Shown: positions 11,301 to 24,152, counted from the stretch's first letter. The stretch is 64,000 nucleotides of DNA from Cherax quadricarinatus (GCF_038502225.1 NC_091298.1:33651714-33715713), one strand, 5' to 3'. A program made the numbers and translations. The notes: a model not told the origin generated them from the sequence alone.

Positions 11301-11520
11301 GGATGTCAATGGCTACTCTTTCAAAGGGTACCGTAAAGACTGGCATTTTGACCATAGGTACTCGCCTGGTACCTCGGGAGGATGACAGTTGGCAAACTTT
11401 ACACGATCTACAATAGTTAGTGACATCTGAGGACATTTTTGGCCAAAAATAGGTTTCCCTAATTTTATTTAAGGTTTTACGATGCGAGAAATGTCCGGCC
11501 ACTAGCAGGTCATGAGCCAT
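11269..11520 (-). pseudogene. Pol: integrase zinc-binding domain, frameshifted
   Basis: It contains the H2C2 integrase zinc finger (HFSHRKTLNKIRETYFWPK, then YCRSCKVCQLS) and runs to the first catalytic Asp (ERVAIDI). After that the frame ends in nonsense. The rest of the integrase core continues in the frame that starts near 11,300, so a one-base indel around 11,298-11,308 separates them. Between 11,521 and 11,853 no long frame exists; a protease-integrase linker probably decayed there. Confidence 0.85.
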
Positions 11521-11853
11521 TTTGAGAACAGTCTCTCTGCATTGACTTGGAACAACTAAGATGTAATAGTCTGTCTCATCTGAATTTAATTAGAATACTG
11601 ACTTGTACAAGATACCTTTTACATGCTCAAATTTATATGAAAAGTTTTTTCCTTTGGATAACTTGATTTTGTTTAGCGGCATTATGGAAATTCTGAAGAG
11701 AAGGGCAATTACGTTGTAAATTGACAAAGGAGTCCTTCGATATATCTAAAGGCTTAGTCAGGGAAAATCAAAGGATGGACAGTAGGAGAAGCCTGGGCTT
11801 TGGTCTGAGCCCTAGTCAAGACATTTATGGTATCGGAGGTGATATCTTCACTT

Positions 11854-12894
11854 TCATCTAACAAGTGAACCGGTGATCCTACTATCTCTTTCGAGAGTAG
11901 CATCACTGGTTTTTAATCCCACATGAATCTCGCGAGACATTATCTCATCTGAACTTTCGAGGGGCTTCTCTGACTCTACAGGAAGAGGAGCTGAAACACT
12001 TATGTCCATCTTTGGTGATGAAAGGTCAACCTCAGAAGGAAGAATGGCACCTTTTACATTACCTATTAGTACGGAGCAAGAAGTGATGGGATCTAGTACG
12101 GCTTCAGACCAACCTGTGAACCATTTAGACCTAATGTAACAACGGATGGTAGGAAAAGTGTCCGTACGGCCCAAGTAGTCTGAAAGTATAGCAGAGGAAT
12201 GAGTTTCTTTAAGGTTAGGGAACAGCTTATCAGAAATGACTATACATGTGCATCCAGTGTCTCGTAAAATGGTAGATACATTAAGTCCATTAACTGTTCC
12301 TGAACAGAAGGGTGCTTGGTCATTACAGTCTTTAAAACATCTTCCAACTTTTTGGACCTTCTTAGAAGGACAATCTGGACGTTTATGTCCCCTAACACCA
12401 CACAAATGACAAACAGGAATAAAAGAAGTCACTTTACTTTCCACTAGAGGCTTTGATTTCTTAAGGTCTGATGAACCCTTGCCCTTAGGGTTCGATCCCT
12501 TTAGGTCTTTATAGGAATTGTGAGCCTCAGCATACAGGTCAGCAGCCTCAGCAACTTCCTCAGCTTTAATCAGGTTACGTTCTCTGATGAATGTTCGTAT
12601 CTGGTGAGGAAGAGCTGTCAGGAACTGGTCAGCAACCATGAAGTCTCTAAGAGATTCATAACTGTGATCAGTTCTTGAACTCTCTATCCAAAAGTCGAAC
12701 AAACGAAAGAGTGTTACCTGTAACTGCTGAAAGTTCTGGCCAAGCTGTAAGGTGGCATACCTGAAGTCTTTCCTGTAAGAATTAGTGGTTTTTTGATATG
12801 CTTTAAGGATTGCCTTCTTCAGTAGGTTATAATTACATATGATATCCTGCGACAAAGTTGCATAGATATTTAAGGCTGTACCAGAAAATAACAT
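11854..12894 (-). pseudogene. gag: Gag C-terminal part with CCHC knuckle, plus protease
   Basis: A 346-codon frame. The first half is helical and resembles gypsy Gag capsid (YATLQLGQNFQQLQ, then FLTALPHQIRTFIRER). At about residues 160-175 there is a nucleocapsid-type CX2CX4HX4C knuckle (CHLCGVRGHKRPDC). About 40 residues later RDTGCTCIVIS is an aspartic-protease active-site motif (DTG). The frame probably opens upstream of its first Met, because the N-terminal Gag lies at 13,555-13,304 in a different frame. The sequence between (13,303-12,895) still reads as charged coiled-coil then capsid if the frame is changed. It ends before the integrase. Confidence 0.85.
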
Positions 12895-13303
12895 TCCTAA
12901 CCTAGTAGCCCAGGTGTCAGCAGGCCTTTCACAGAGGGTAGCGGTATTTTCAAACCTGATAATGTATGAAGTAATGTCTTCACCCTCTGTGAAGGGAGGT
13001 AAATTAGGTACTGGAATATGTGCACTAGCTGCATGATGTTCAATTACTCCTTCCTCTAATTGTTGTTGTGTAAGAGTTAACTTTTTATTCTCTAATTCAA
13101 GGCGAGCTTTTTCGAGCTCGCGATCCTTTTCTCTCTCTATTAACTCGAGTTCTCTAGCTTTTTCCTCATGTTCTCTAGCTTTTTCCTCAACTTCTCTTTA
13201 CTTTGCTCTTTCCTCAAGTTCTCTTAATTTAACTTGTTCTTCACGTACTCTAGCTCTCTCCTCACGATCAAGTCTAACACGCTCCTTTTTGTCTTCTCTC
13301 TTT

Positions 13304-13555
13304 CTAACTGTCTTTCTTGGATTTCTCTCTCAATTCTCTCTCTCTCCTTTTTCTCTTCTCTTTCGATTCTCTCTCTCTCCTTCTCTTTCGATTCTCTCTC
13401 CTTTTCTTCTTCTCTTTCCCTTTCTGTCTTTCTTCTCTCTCAATTCTCTCTCTTTCAAGTCTTTCCTGGATCTTAGCACTAATGAAAGATTCTAAATTTT
13501 TCCCTGTTATTCCTAACTTACTTCCAGCGTTCATCCAAAACTGGTATTCCTCCAT
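13304..13555 (-). pseudogene. gag: Gag N-terminus with charged coiled coil
   Basis: It starts at an ATG (13,553-13,555) with MEEYQFWMNAGSKLGITG, then a long run of Arg, Glu and Lys predicted to form a single alpha-helix or coiled coil. On the plus strand this is a C/T-rich low-complexity tract (13,100-13,480), so the opposite-strand frames there are shadows. The frame is lost near 13,300, and capsid coding resumes in another frame by 12,894. Confidence 0.75.
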
Positions 13556-14103
13556 ACTTGCAAGAATAACTTAAACTATCAGGGGAAATGAAACGGGTAT
13601 TAAAGAAAACAGAGGGTTCAATTCCTGCTCTGATCAAACTGTAAATAAACCAGAGGGCTCGATACCTACTTTAGTTAAACAATATGTATTAATGAAAACG
13701 AAGGGTTCTGTGCCAGCTCCGAGCAAACAGTAAGTAGAATGGGGTCACTTGACCATCCAATCTTCTCATCAACAAATCAAGAGTGTCCTACGACAGTTCC
13801 CTTGATATAATAAAGAGCTCAATGAAACAAATTGTCACTGGAAAATCTCGGGTCCGTAGAGTCTAATCCTCCAAAGTGCTTCAAGCTCGTACAAAAAGGT
13901 GGCAGAATTAAATATTATATCCTGCCTGACTTGACTTACAATAAACTGACACTATAACAATCACCAAATCTTTTAAATACCTGTACTGTAGTCCGATCAT
14001 AGAGAATGATTACTCATGGCTGGTGGTAACCGTCTGTGGCATGCGGCATTAAAGTTCCAATGGTAGATTAGAGATGGAATTGAATCCTGATTCAGTAGAG
14101 TTG

Positions 14104-14122
14104 ATCCTGACAAGGTCGCCAC
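14104..14122 (-). other. Primer-binding site candidate
   Basis: On the sense strand, two bases after the 5' LTR end, TGGCGACCTTGTCAGGAT begins with TGG, as expected for pairing with the CCA end of a primer tRNA. I do not assign the tRNA. Confidence 0.65.
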
Positions 14123-14123
14123 T

Positions 14124-15201
14124 TGTGAAGTCTTATTCAGCCCTGTAACAACTTCAGACAGTATTACCAAGGCTGGCTCCTCCTCAGGAAAATTAATGAA
14201 TAGAAAAAGAACAAAAACTGACAAACATGAACAATTTATTATTTAGAAAATAAAAAATATAAAACACTTAAATATGAAGTATTAATTATACATTAAAGAA
14301 AATGAAAAATGAAAAATATAAATAACTGAATTCAACGCTAATATAAATGTATATGAAACTTGGGTGTTTGGTGTTGGTGACACTGCGTGTTGTTGAAATC
14401 GTAGCCATTGCTGATGGAGGGGGGGGGGGGGTCGCAGGTGTTGATGACAACCCACCGGCTCGTTCTTCACAGATTTTCTAGCCGTCCATAATCCTTCCAG
14501 ATGACAGGAAAGCAGGTTTTCTCCACTGCAATGATGAGGGGTTATATCCTGCTACTTGCATACAAAAACAGGTAAGTGGATCAAAATTTGGGACACTTCC
14601 GACCGTTAGTCCGTCTCCTTCAATTCTACTCGTTGATTGGCAGGTGACCCTCTCTGTCATCCAAGCTGGAAAGATAGACAGGTTACCCACTGCTTAAGAA
14701 ATCACTTTTCATGATAAGTACAATACCTAAAAGACGTGGTGATCATTACAACAGTCAACCTAGAGCAAGACTGAAAGGACTAAGTTTATTATTGGTCAAA
14801 AGTGAAGCTTTCAACTAATAAATCCACTAGAAAACAAGGCAGGCATGTACTTACAGTAGTGCTGGGAGCTGTGAGTCTAGTGATTACTGTTTGGACCGGA
14901 GCCCCACACGTCACCTTTCGGGGGGGGGGAAGAAGGAGGGGAAGGGAGCTAGACTGACCCTACCTTAACAAGCAGCCAGCAATCAAACTATCACTTTTGG
15001 GGTGGGGGAAAAAGGGCGGGAATAGCGGGAGCTAGACTTACTTTACCTTAACAAGTAGCCGGCAATCAAACTATCACTTTTGGGGTGGGGGAAAAAAGGC
15101 GGGAATAGTGGGAGCTGGACTTACCCTACCTTAACAAGTAGGCGGCAATGAAACTATCGTTACTATATCGCTACTCCTATCTATTGAACTTTTCCCTCAC
15201 A
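14124..15201 (-). repeat. 5' LTR of the gypsy-type element
   Basis: Matches 7773-8859 from end to end with scattered substitutions and small indels. It carries the same U3 repeat block (14,921-15,155). Divergence between the LTRs dates the insertion after PLE-1 was already in place. Confidence 0.95.
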
Positions 15202-15693
15202 CAGCATAAATATAGCATTAGAACTGGACAAGATTCCAATGCTCTATTTATTAATGTGAGAGATTTTAATCATCCAATTGATTTTAAAAAAGTTGAGAAA
15301 GTTGTATCAAGCAAGTCCATGGTTGACAGAAATATAATTGAATCTTGTTTCATAAAAAGCAGTTTCGAAAATATGAATGTTTCATTTGGTTAGAGTTTAA
15401 TAATACATTGGACAAATAATAAACCTTATTTGTTGGGTAGAATATTTTGTTAGTGGGATGTCGTGAGGACCTGTCTAGTTGGACTAGCGGACCTACTGCA
15501 GTGTTCCTCTTTTCTTATGAGTCCGGTATTGCCGCACGTCAGGTGTTTCTTTGTTGTGGGGGTTGACTGTGAGATCTAAGCCCTTTTAATTGCCTTCCTT
15601 TGATGTATTACTTTCATAGTTCCTTGACAATGTGAGTAGTCACGAAAGCAATTGGAATTTCACTACTCTTTCATAGTGATTGTTTTGCATATA
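15202..15693 (+). mobile_element. PLE-1 plus-strand copy, 3' segment after LTR insertion
   Basis: It resumes exactly where 7772 stopped: CAGCATAAATATAGC encodes KYSIRTGQDSNALF, the downstream half of the GIY-YIG domain, ending near 15,393. The 3' untranslated part then carries the shared module ending in GCAGTGTTCC (about 15,470-15,510), a terminal repeat and a hammerhead-like motif. It ends at TTTTGCATAT (about 15,693), where a third PLE-1 fragment begins. Confidence 0.88.
15619..15659 (+). ncRNA. Hammerhead-like motif in PLE-1 terminus (decayed)
   Basis: GTTCC, TTGACAA, GTGA-GTAG-TCAC, GAAAGCAATT, GGAATT. It has the same two changes as the 6826 copy (ACA in the core, broken GCGC), so the two copies share a variant lineage. 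Confidence 0.45.
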
Positions 15694-16156
15694 TTTCAAG
15701 CAAGTCCATTGTCGACAGGAATATAATTGAATCTTGTTTCATAAAAAACAGGTTTGACAATAATATGAAAATTTCCTTTGGTTTATATAAATTAGATCCA
15801 TTTATAATTAATAGAATTTGGGAAGAATTTAATAATACATTGGACAAATAATAATTTTTAAAATTCTTATTTCTTGGGAAGAATAGTTTGTTGGTGGGTT
15901 GTATGAAGGACCTGTCTAGTTAGGCCGGCGGGCCTGCTGCAGTGTTCCCTTTCTTAGAGTTACGCGTCAGGTGTTTCTTTGTTGTGGGATCTGATAGTGA
16001 GGTGTGGGCTTCCTCTTTATATACCTTCATTTGATGCTTTACTTTCATTGTTCCTTGATAATGTGAGTAGTCACGAAAGCGCAAGGAATTTCTCTATTCT
16101 TTCACAGTGGTTGTTTTGCATATTCTGAAATCACCTGTTTACTGTGATCTTATTGC

Positions 16157-16157
<1 letters not shown>
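15694..16157 (+). mobile_element. PLE-1 third fragment, 3' end
   Basis: It starts within the end of the nuclease gene (CAAGCAAGTCCATTGTCGAC) and continues through the 3' untranslated region to the complete terminus, TCACCTGTTTACTGTGATC followed by TTATTGCATATA. That terminus is the inverse of the sequence at the left ends at 6755 and 26,825. Confidence 0.85.
16050..16091 (+). ncRNA. Hammerhead-like motif in PLE-1 terminus
   Basis: GTTCC, TTGATAA, T, GTGA-GTAG-TCAC, GAAAGCGCA, AGGAAT. Core and stem II match the best copy (26,896-26,935); the palindrome after GAA is AGCGCA instead of AGCGCT. Confidence 0.5.

Positions 16158-16227
<70 letters not shown>
16157..16227. repeat. (TA)n microsatellite
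   Basis: About 35 TA units with one GTA interruption. It is continuous with the PLE-1 terminus on its left. Confidence 0.95.
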
Positions 16228-16230
<3 letters not shown>

Positions 16231-16890
16231 CCATATTCCAAACTTATAAATATTTCTGGGAGTTCATCGCCATGTTTCTCTAAACGATGTGACAATAATC
16301 TGTCTCATAATTTCTTCTAACCCCCAGATTTCCATTTTCTCACCTTCTTGTTGATGTTTTGAGCTCTGAACCCCAGCAAATCGAGCATTAGTTCCTATTA
16401 TTCCTCACTCTTACCTAACCCTTTACTACTGACATATAATCCATATACTGAGTCTGACACCTATCTTCGTACTTCTGTGTCTGGACATCGCTAACATTGA
16501 GAAAAATATTCAGAAGTACCCAGCTAGGTAGTCATGACCAATAGATATTTTCTGAGGTTTCCTGCAGAAATCTCGTATTTCTTAGAGCAGCAATAAAGAC
16601 CAAGTTGTTCGGCCATTGTGTCAAGATAACAATAAAGAAGTATTTGACTTTCCACTGCAATTTCGGTGAATTTTATTCACCTGTCAGAGATATATATGGT
16701 GGTCGTGGGACCAGGAACCGAATGGTGCTTCATTTCACCCAAACCTCGTTCAACATAACTTACATAAATTGAAAGAATCATATACTGGAACGTGACATAA
16801 TACTGAACAAACATATTAAATAGCAGAAATTGTAGTACACAATTGCAAAAAAATGAGAAAATTTTAAGAAATTAGGCAAACAAGATGTAT
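16228..16890. other. Gene-free stretch
   Basis: No recognisable gene or element. Confidence 0.5.
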
Positions 16891-16972
16891 TGGTGGTAGT
16901 GTTAGTAGTAGTAGCAGTAATGATAGTAGTAGTAGTAGTGGTAGTAATAGTAGTAGTGGTAGTAGTAGAAGT
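16891..16972. repeat. (TAG)n trinucleotide repeat
   Basis: Imperfect GTA/GTG/ATA triplets for about 80 bp. Confidence 0.85.
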
Positions 16973-17068
16973 GGATGTAACTCTTGGTTATTATGTGATG
17001 GTGAGGATCATTGTTTTGAGGATAACTCTCGCTAATACTTCAGAGATGACGAAACTGCTTCCATTCTG

Positions 17069-17290
17069 GTATTAATCAATAACAACGCTGCGACTAGCCA
17101 AGGACTCGAACCCATTTCGTTTTGGCCCGCCTCATGGTGAGCGAAAATCACATTACGTTCTAACCCACAGGGCCACCAAATTCTACAAGAATCAAGCATC
17201 CAGTAGAGCTAGGTGTTTTACCTTAATCCAAGGACATACGGTGGTGTGGGTACCTCTGAGCTAATTTCATTCTACTCCCCGTTGAGTGTA
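17069..17290 (-). repeat. tRNA-derived SINE-1
   Basis: Minus strand: an A-box-like TGGCCCTGTGGGTTAG, then a B-box in AATGGGTTCGAGTCC, then the tail GGCTAGTCGCAGCGTTG and TTATTGATTAATACC. The element belongs to the same family as copies at 19,958 and 43,815. Upstream of the tRNA-like head is a conserved body containing ATACGGTGGTGTGG. Confidence 0.75.
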
Positions 17291-17299
17291 CAAGTCTCC

Positions 17300-18175
17300 A
17301 GAACCTTTGAGGTGCTGCAGGTGCCATGGGCATTACCACCTCAGTGCCCGATGTCAGTTTAAGAAACTATGGGGCTTCTGGTGTTAGTCTCAGTCTGCCA
17401 CTGACTGCTTGGGTAAACTGAAGACAGGTGAAGCTACGGAACCTCTATGTCCTAACTGCGGCAAGAAACATCAAGCTTGGAACCTGCACTGCCCGGAGAG
17501 GCTCTACTGTGTCAAGCACGTAAAATCTCTGTTGTCCAGCCTCCAGCATCAATTAGAGCCCTCACCACTGACCAGCAGCCTCGTCCAGAGGAGGCTACAG
17601 TAACCCGGAATCCTGTACCACTTCCTTGGCGACGGCGACGAAGGAAGCCGAGGTAGCAAAAGCGAAGGGGTGGCGCCCTTGCTCAGCCACCTTCCGATAC
17701 TTCTGCTCAAGTTCCTGCCTGACAAAGGTAGCCAACGGGTCCCATTCTGCAGAAACAGACTACATTCAATGCATCAACCCTAGCACCACAACAGCTACCA
17801 GTGAGGAGCACTGAAGTCCAAGAGAGCAGACCAGGACAGCCATATTACCCCTGAGCTATCAAATAATGTCAACGATCATGTGCTTCACCGACAACTTATG
17901 TGACCTGATAAACTCAAATGAAGACAGAGACATTCACAACTATTGTGAAGACCGTGAATATGTGCATGATGGACAAAATAGTGTCCAGGCGTTTATTTTC
18001 AAATTCACCCAACTACCCAGCACAAGGCCCAGCGACAATGATGGCACTGGAATGCATTAGGACTACAACAAGACCCTTATTGCAGCCACGTAACACTGAA
18101 TTAAATCGGCATCTTAGAGATCCTCAGACGGGTCACCTTAGGATTAAGAGCCATGTTTAGACGCAGTTCCTGATG
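17300..18175 (+). pseudogene. LINE ORF1 (Gag-like, CCHC) remnant
   Basis: Reading CCRCHGHYHLSARC gives a CX2CX4HX4C zinc knuckle, followed after a stop by CPNCGKKHQAWNLHC, another Cys/His cluster. This is the nucleic-acid-binding end of a non-LTR retrotransposon ORF1. Downstream are Pro/Ala/Arg-rich segments with several frame changes. No RT follows; the sequence passes into (TAC)n at 18,191. Confidence 0.65.
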
Positions 18176-18190
18176 AATCAAACTGTTATT

Positions 18191-18252
18191 ATACTACTAC
18201 TACTAATATTACTACTACTACTACTACTCCTACTATTACTCCTCTACTACTA
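18191..18252. repeat. (TAC)n trinucleotide repeat
   Basis: Imperfect ACT triplets. A similar short (TAC)n lies in the same relative place at 52,062-52,076, upstream of a homologous tail. Confidence 0.85.
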
Positions 18253-18420
18253 CAACCTTTAGCATGGGCAAGTTAGGGTTCTCCAGTGCTTATGAGTTAT
18301 GGATCTCGTATTACCTATATGTATTCAATGTGTCTTTGTATTGTATGTAACAACTTACAACTCTCTAGAGAGCGAAACGTTGCCACAATAAAATTACACA
18401 GTATCTGAGCATGTTCTTTT
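18253..18420 (+). repeat. Terminal-repeat-like unit with hammerhead-like tail
   Basis: Homologous to 52,077-52,205. It ends in a hairpin (CTCT-CTAG-AGAG), GAAACGTTGCC and an AATAAAAT. The core before the hairpin reads TTACAA, so the ribozyme-like fold (18,350-18,384) is decayed here. Confidence 0.55.
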
Positions 18421-18586
18421 ACCTAACAAGGGAATTGTGGGATGCTCCTCTCTTACCACTGTCGGCCAAGCGGACTCCAACATTATTTCTGAACGTCTTA
18501 ACGGTTGTTTTTCGTCAACCAGAAAGGCACGAAAGCCAGGATACTTGTTTCCTGCTAGTAGAGTTGGCTATTTTAGTTCGATTAAC

Positions 18587-18762
18587 GAGCTATGCCACCT
18601 TGCAGCTGTGATTTATGAGTTATATCACCTTGCAGCTCAGATTTGAGTTATTTCACCTTGAAGCTGTGATTTATGAGTTATGTCGCCTTGCAGTTCCGAT
18701 TCATGAGTTATTTCACCTTACAGCTGTGATTTATGAGTTATGTCGCCTTGCAACTGTGATTT
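18587..18762. repeat. Minisatellite, about 31 bp x 6
   Basis: Unit close to GAGTTATGTCGCCTTGCAGC plus TGTGATTTAT. Copies vary at several positions. Confidence 0.85.
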
Positions 18763-19957
18763 CAGCTTTAGTGGCTATTTATTAAGGTCGATTTGAAGGT
18801 TAGCAGAGGTCTATATAGATCTAGAAATAGCTTTTTGGAGGGTTAACTGCTGGGAGAATTCAGCCAAAGACACTCATTTTTGGGCCTATTGCAATTATCA
18901 AATAGACTGAAATCTAGTATGTTTCTCCAGTGTGGCTTGAGTGCTGGAAACGGTAATTTTAATCCAAAAGCCAATCTGTTAATTGTCCAAAATTTGGCCC
19001 TTCATATAATTTTAAACTAAATTTCAACAATTTCCTTTTTCAAATTAGAGGCGCAAAAAACTTCAGACATTCCAGTAACTAAAACGATCATGTCTCTCTC
19101 CATTATTAACGTCCCCAGACTTGTGCTATGGTAAAGTTGCTCTGCATTGTGAATACATCGTCACTCCACTAAAATCAACGGTTCTTCCTAGTTCTCGTCT
19201 AGAAGATCATTCTCAAGCATATTGGGCGGCCCCAATAATTGTTGCCGAATTAGTTAAGCCAGCCACATTTCAGGGAATACTAAGCTGGGGAGGGGACAAA
19301 GCCAGGTTAATAGTCGGTTTCCAGCCAATGTGACCCCTATTTTGGGACATTTTCGCTGATAAAACCAACTCTAGTATGTTCCTGAACTAACCAGTGCAAT
19401 TTATTTATTCCCAATTCAACCATAAGAACCAACAATAAAACTGTTATAATATGCTTAATTAACAACATTTTTCATTTTTTAAGTAATTTATCAATCAATA
19501 CCAACGCCAAAACCAACCCTGAAAGCACCTTAGTCAATCAAGCAATTCCTCCAATTTAACTCTGTATCCACAAGTCAGAAACCTACTACCCTCCAAGTTC
19601 AGCTTGGAGGGTAGAAGGCTTCTTATGAGTCTTGACTCAAATAACATTATTGACAAAATTGCTGAAACTGCTGAACTACTGAGAAATCTCTCTACTTCAT
19701 GAGGTAAAATTTATTTATTTTTTTATTTTTAAGCTGTACTTGTTCAATCAGAATATGGAAACTTCATGCATTTTTGTGACTTCCATGTACATAGTACGTG
19801 TATTTTCATTACTGTAGCATACATATTTTAATAGGGAATTGCAAAATATTCATAAAAACTGGATAAATAACTGTCTAATTTTAAAGTTAATTCATCTAAA
19901 ATTTTCATATAATTATTCAAGAAAACCAATTTGTTCAAGCATTCATTTATGTATAAA
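18763..19957. other. Gene-free stretch with one hairpin
   Basis: No gene recognised. An 11-bp stem (TACCCTCCAAG / CTTGGAGGGTA) with a 5-nt loop lies at about 19,587-19,613. Confidence 0.5.
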
Positions 19958-20175
19958 TGAGTGGTATTGATCAATAACAACACTACGACTAGCCAAGGAG
20001 TCGAACGCATGCTGCTTTGGCCTGCCTCATGGTGAGCGAAAGACAGATGAGCCTCTTGTCCATGGGACCACATTCTCAAGAATGGCGCATCAAACCAAGT
20101 TAGATGTTGTAACCGTCATCCGAGAACATACGGTGGTGTGGATGCCTATGAGCTAATTTCATTCTACTTCGTGTT
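19958..20175 (-). repeat. tRNA-derived SINE-1
   Basis: Same family and orientation as 17,069-17,290: tail GGTATTGATCAATAAC, CGACTAGCC, then a B-box-like region and the conserved body with ATACGGTGGTGTGG. The B-box is degenerate (GCGTTCGACTCC). Confidence 0.75.
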
Positions 20176-20223
20176 TGGTGTACTAGCCCAACGAGCAGTA
20201 TTTTATATTATCGTACCCACGAA

Positions 20224-20380
20224 TGAGTGGTATTGATCAATAACAACACTGCGACTAGCTAAGGAGTAGAATGAAATTAGCTCAGAGGCATCCACACCAC
20301 CGAATGTTCTCGGATGAGGCGGGCCAGAGCAACATTTGTTCGACTCCTAGTCGCAGTGTCGTTACTGATCAATACCACAC
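20224..20380. repeat. SINE-1 inverted dimer
   Basis: The left end (GGTATTGATCAATAAC, ACTGCGACTAGC) and the right end (CTAGTCGCAGTG, TGATCAATACC) are both SINE-1 3' termini facing outward, with a truncated body between. This forms an imperfect inverted repeat of about 36-bp arms. Confidence 0.7.
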
Positions 20381-20393
20381 GTTTGTGAGTCCA

Positions 20394-20700
<307 letters not shown>

Positions 20701-20722
20701 AGCCTTACTAGAGATTTGAACA

Positions 20723-22214
<1,492 letters not shown>

Positions 22215-23830
22215 TTTAGCGTGCAAGGGTGTTAAAGGAATGTAAAGAGGAACTTAGCATACCTTTGGCTAATCTTTTTAACATATCACTACAAACTGGC
22301 ATAGTGCCTGATAAGTGGAAAATGGCAAATGTAATACCTATTTACAAGGCAGGTGACAGGTCCTTAGCTTCGAACTATAGACCAATAAGCCTTACCTCCA
22401 TAGTGGGAAAATTTATGGAATCAATAATTGCCGAAGCAATTCGTAGCCATCTTGATAGACATAAATTGATTAATGGGTCTCAACATGGCTTTACAAAGGG
22501 GCGTTCCTATCTTGCAAATTTACTAACTTTTTTCCACTAAGGTGTTTGAGAAGGTAGATCATGGTAATGAATATGATATTGTGTATATGGACTTCAGTAA
22601 GGCTTTCGATAGAGTTCCACACCAGAGACTATTGAGGAAACTTAAGGCACACGGAATAGGAGGAGAAATTTTTTCCTGGGTAGAGGCATGGCTGACAAAT
22701 AGACAGCAGAGAGCTTGCATAAATGGGGAGAAATCAGAATGGCGGCACGTCACAAGCGGTGTTCCTCAGGGGTCAGTGTTGGGCCCGTTGTTGTTCACAA
22801 TTTACATAAACGACATAGATGAGGGAATAAATAGCGACATAAGCAAATTTGCTGATGACACCAAAATAGGCCGTCAAATTCATTCTAGTGAGGACATTAG
22901 AGCACTCTAGGATGATTTGAATAGACTGACGCAATGGTCGGAGAAGTGGCAGATGCAGTTTAATATTGACAAATGCAAAGTTCTAAATGTTGGACAGTTA
23001 AATAACCATGCCACATATAAACTAAATGTAGATCTTAATACTACCGATTGCGAAAAGGATTTAGGAGTTCTTGTTAGCAGTAACCTAAAACCAAGACAAC
23101 AGTTCATTAGTGTTCGCAATAAAGCTAACAGAAATCTTCGCTTCATATCTATAAGTATAAATAATAGAAGTCCTCAGGTTGTTCTTCAACTCTATATATC
23201 CTTGGTTAGGCCTCATTTAGACTATGCTGCTCAGTTCTGGTCACCGTATTACAGAATGGATAAAAATCCTCTGGAAAACGTACAAAGGAGGATGACAAAG
23301 ATGATCCCATGTATCAGAAATCTTCCCTATGAGGATAGACTGAAGGCCTTGAATCTGCACTCTCTCGAAAGACGTAGAATTAGGGGGGATAGGATCGACG
23401 TGTATAAATGGAAAACAGGAATAAATAAAGGGGATGTAAATAGTGTGTTGAAAATTTCCAGCCAAGACAGGACTCGCAGCAATGGTTTCAAGTTGGAAAA
23501 ATTCAGATTCAGGAAAGATATAGGAAAGCACTGGTTTGGTAATAGAGTTGTGGATGAGTGTAACAAACTCCGAGTACAGTTATTGAGGCTAAAACGTTGT
23601 GTAGTTTTAAAAATAGGTTAGATAAATACATGAGTGGGTGTGGGTGGGTGTGAGTTGGACCTGACTAGCTTGTGCTGCTGAGTCTGGTGCCGTGCTCCTT
23701 CCTTGAGTGGGGATGACCAGACTGGGTGGGTCATTGGGATAATCCGGGGGGGGGACATGGACCTGCTCCGCAAGGGTCAGTAGGCCTGTTGCAGTGTTCC
23801 TTCTTTCTTTTGTTCTTGTGTTCTTATATC
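22215..23830 (+). mobile_element. CR1-type LINE (CR1-B), 5'-truncated
   Basis: RT and C-terminal part of a non-LTR retrotransposon closely related to CR1-A. Segments 22,229-22,540, 22,542-22,907 and 22,917-23,621 read in order. The motifs are [50 protein letters not shown] and the catalytic FADDT. One frameshift lies at about 22,540. A TAG at 22,908-22,910 stands where CR1-A has a Gln codon. The C-terminus is frameshifted at about 23,570. Endonuclease and ORF1 are missing. The 3' end has the GCAGTGTTCC module and a TTCTTTTG/TTCTTGTG octamer tail typical of CR1. Confidence 0.88.
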
Positions 23831-24050
23831 TTTTTCCCCTCTTCTCGAGTTTTTACTATTTTTCCATTTAAAACTCGGTTTTCTATTTGCTTCTTGTTAA
23901 TCATTAGTTTTTTTTTACTTTCAGTTTACTAATTTTTCTTATTCTGATCATTGTTTCATACTTATTTATTTGTCATAGTTTATCTGTCCTTGTTTATTAG
24001 ATCTTAATTATTATTTTCTTGTTCCACTACTTTTTCCGGGTAAAGACGCG
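23831..24050. other. T-rich gene-free stretch
   Basis: Nothing recognised; T-rich on the plus strand. Confidence 0.5.
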
Positions 24051-24059
24051 TGAGCGCGC

Positions 24060-24152
<93 letters not shown>
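24051..24152. repeat. (GC)n(AC)n alternating purine-pyrimidine array
   Basis: About 10 GC/GT units (GCGCGCGCGTGCGCGCGC) then about 40 AC units. It abuts LINE-C directly at 24,153. This is a strong candidate for Z-DNA. Confidence 0.95.

Larger units (their letters stand above)
7773..15201 (-). mobile_element. Ty3/gypsy-type LTR retrotransposon with integrase before RT
   Basis: A complete 7,429-bp element on the minus strand. Two LTRs (about 1.08 kb each) start TGTGAGGG and end CTTCACA in sense orientation and differ by a few per cent by eye. Between them, in sense order, lie Gag with a CCHC knuckle, an aspartic protease motif, integrase (zinc-binding, catalytic core, GPY/F-like module), reverse transcriptase and RNase H. 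Integrase upstream of RT is the Ty1/copia order, yet the RT and the GPY/F module are gypsy-like. This combination is known for the Gmr1-like group, first described from deuterostomes. At least three frame breaks (13.2-13.3 kb, 11.5-11.85 kb, about 11.3 kb) and an Asp-to-Asn change in the RT active site make the copy defective. It is inserted in a PLE-1 nuclease gene. Confidence 0.92.

Noticed and set aside
13234..13574. Plus-strand Ser/Leu/Phe-rich membrane-like frames
   Set aside because: Antisense shadows of the charged coiled-coil Gag on the minus strand.
7773..15201. Endogenous retrovirus with an envelope gene
   Set aside because: No envelope frame follows RNase H; the element ends in the LTR about 90 bp downstream.
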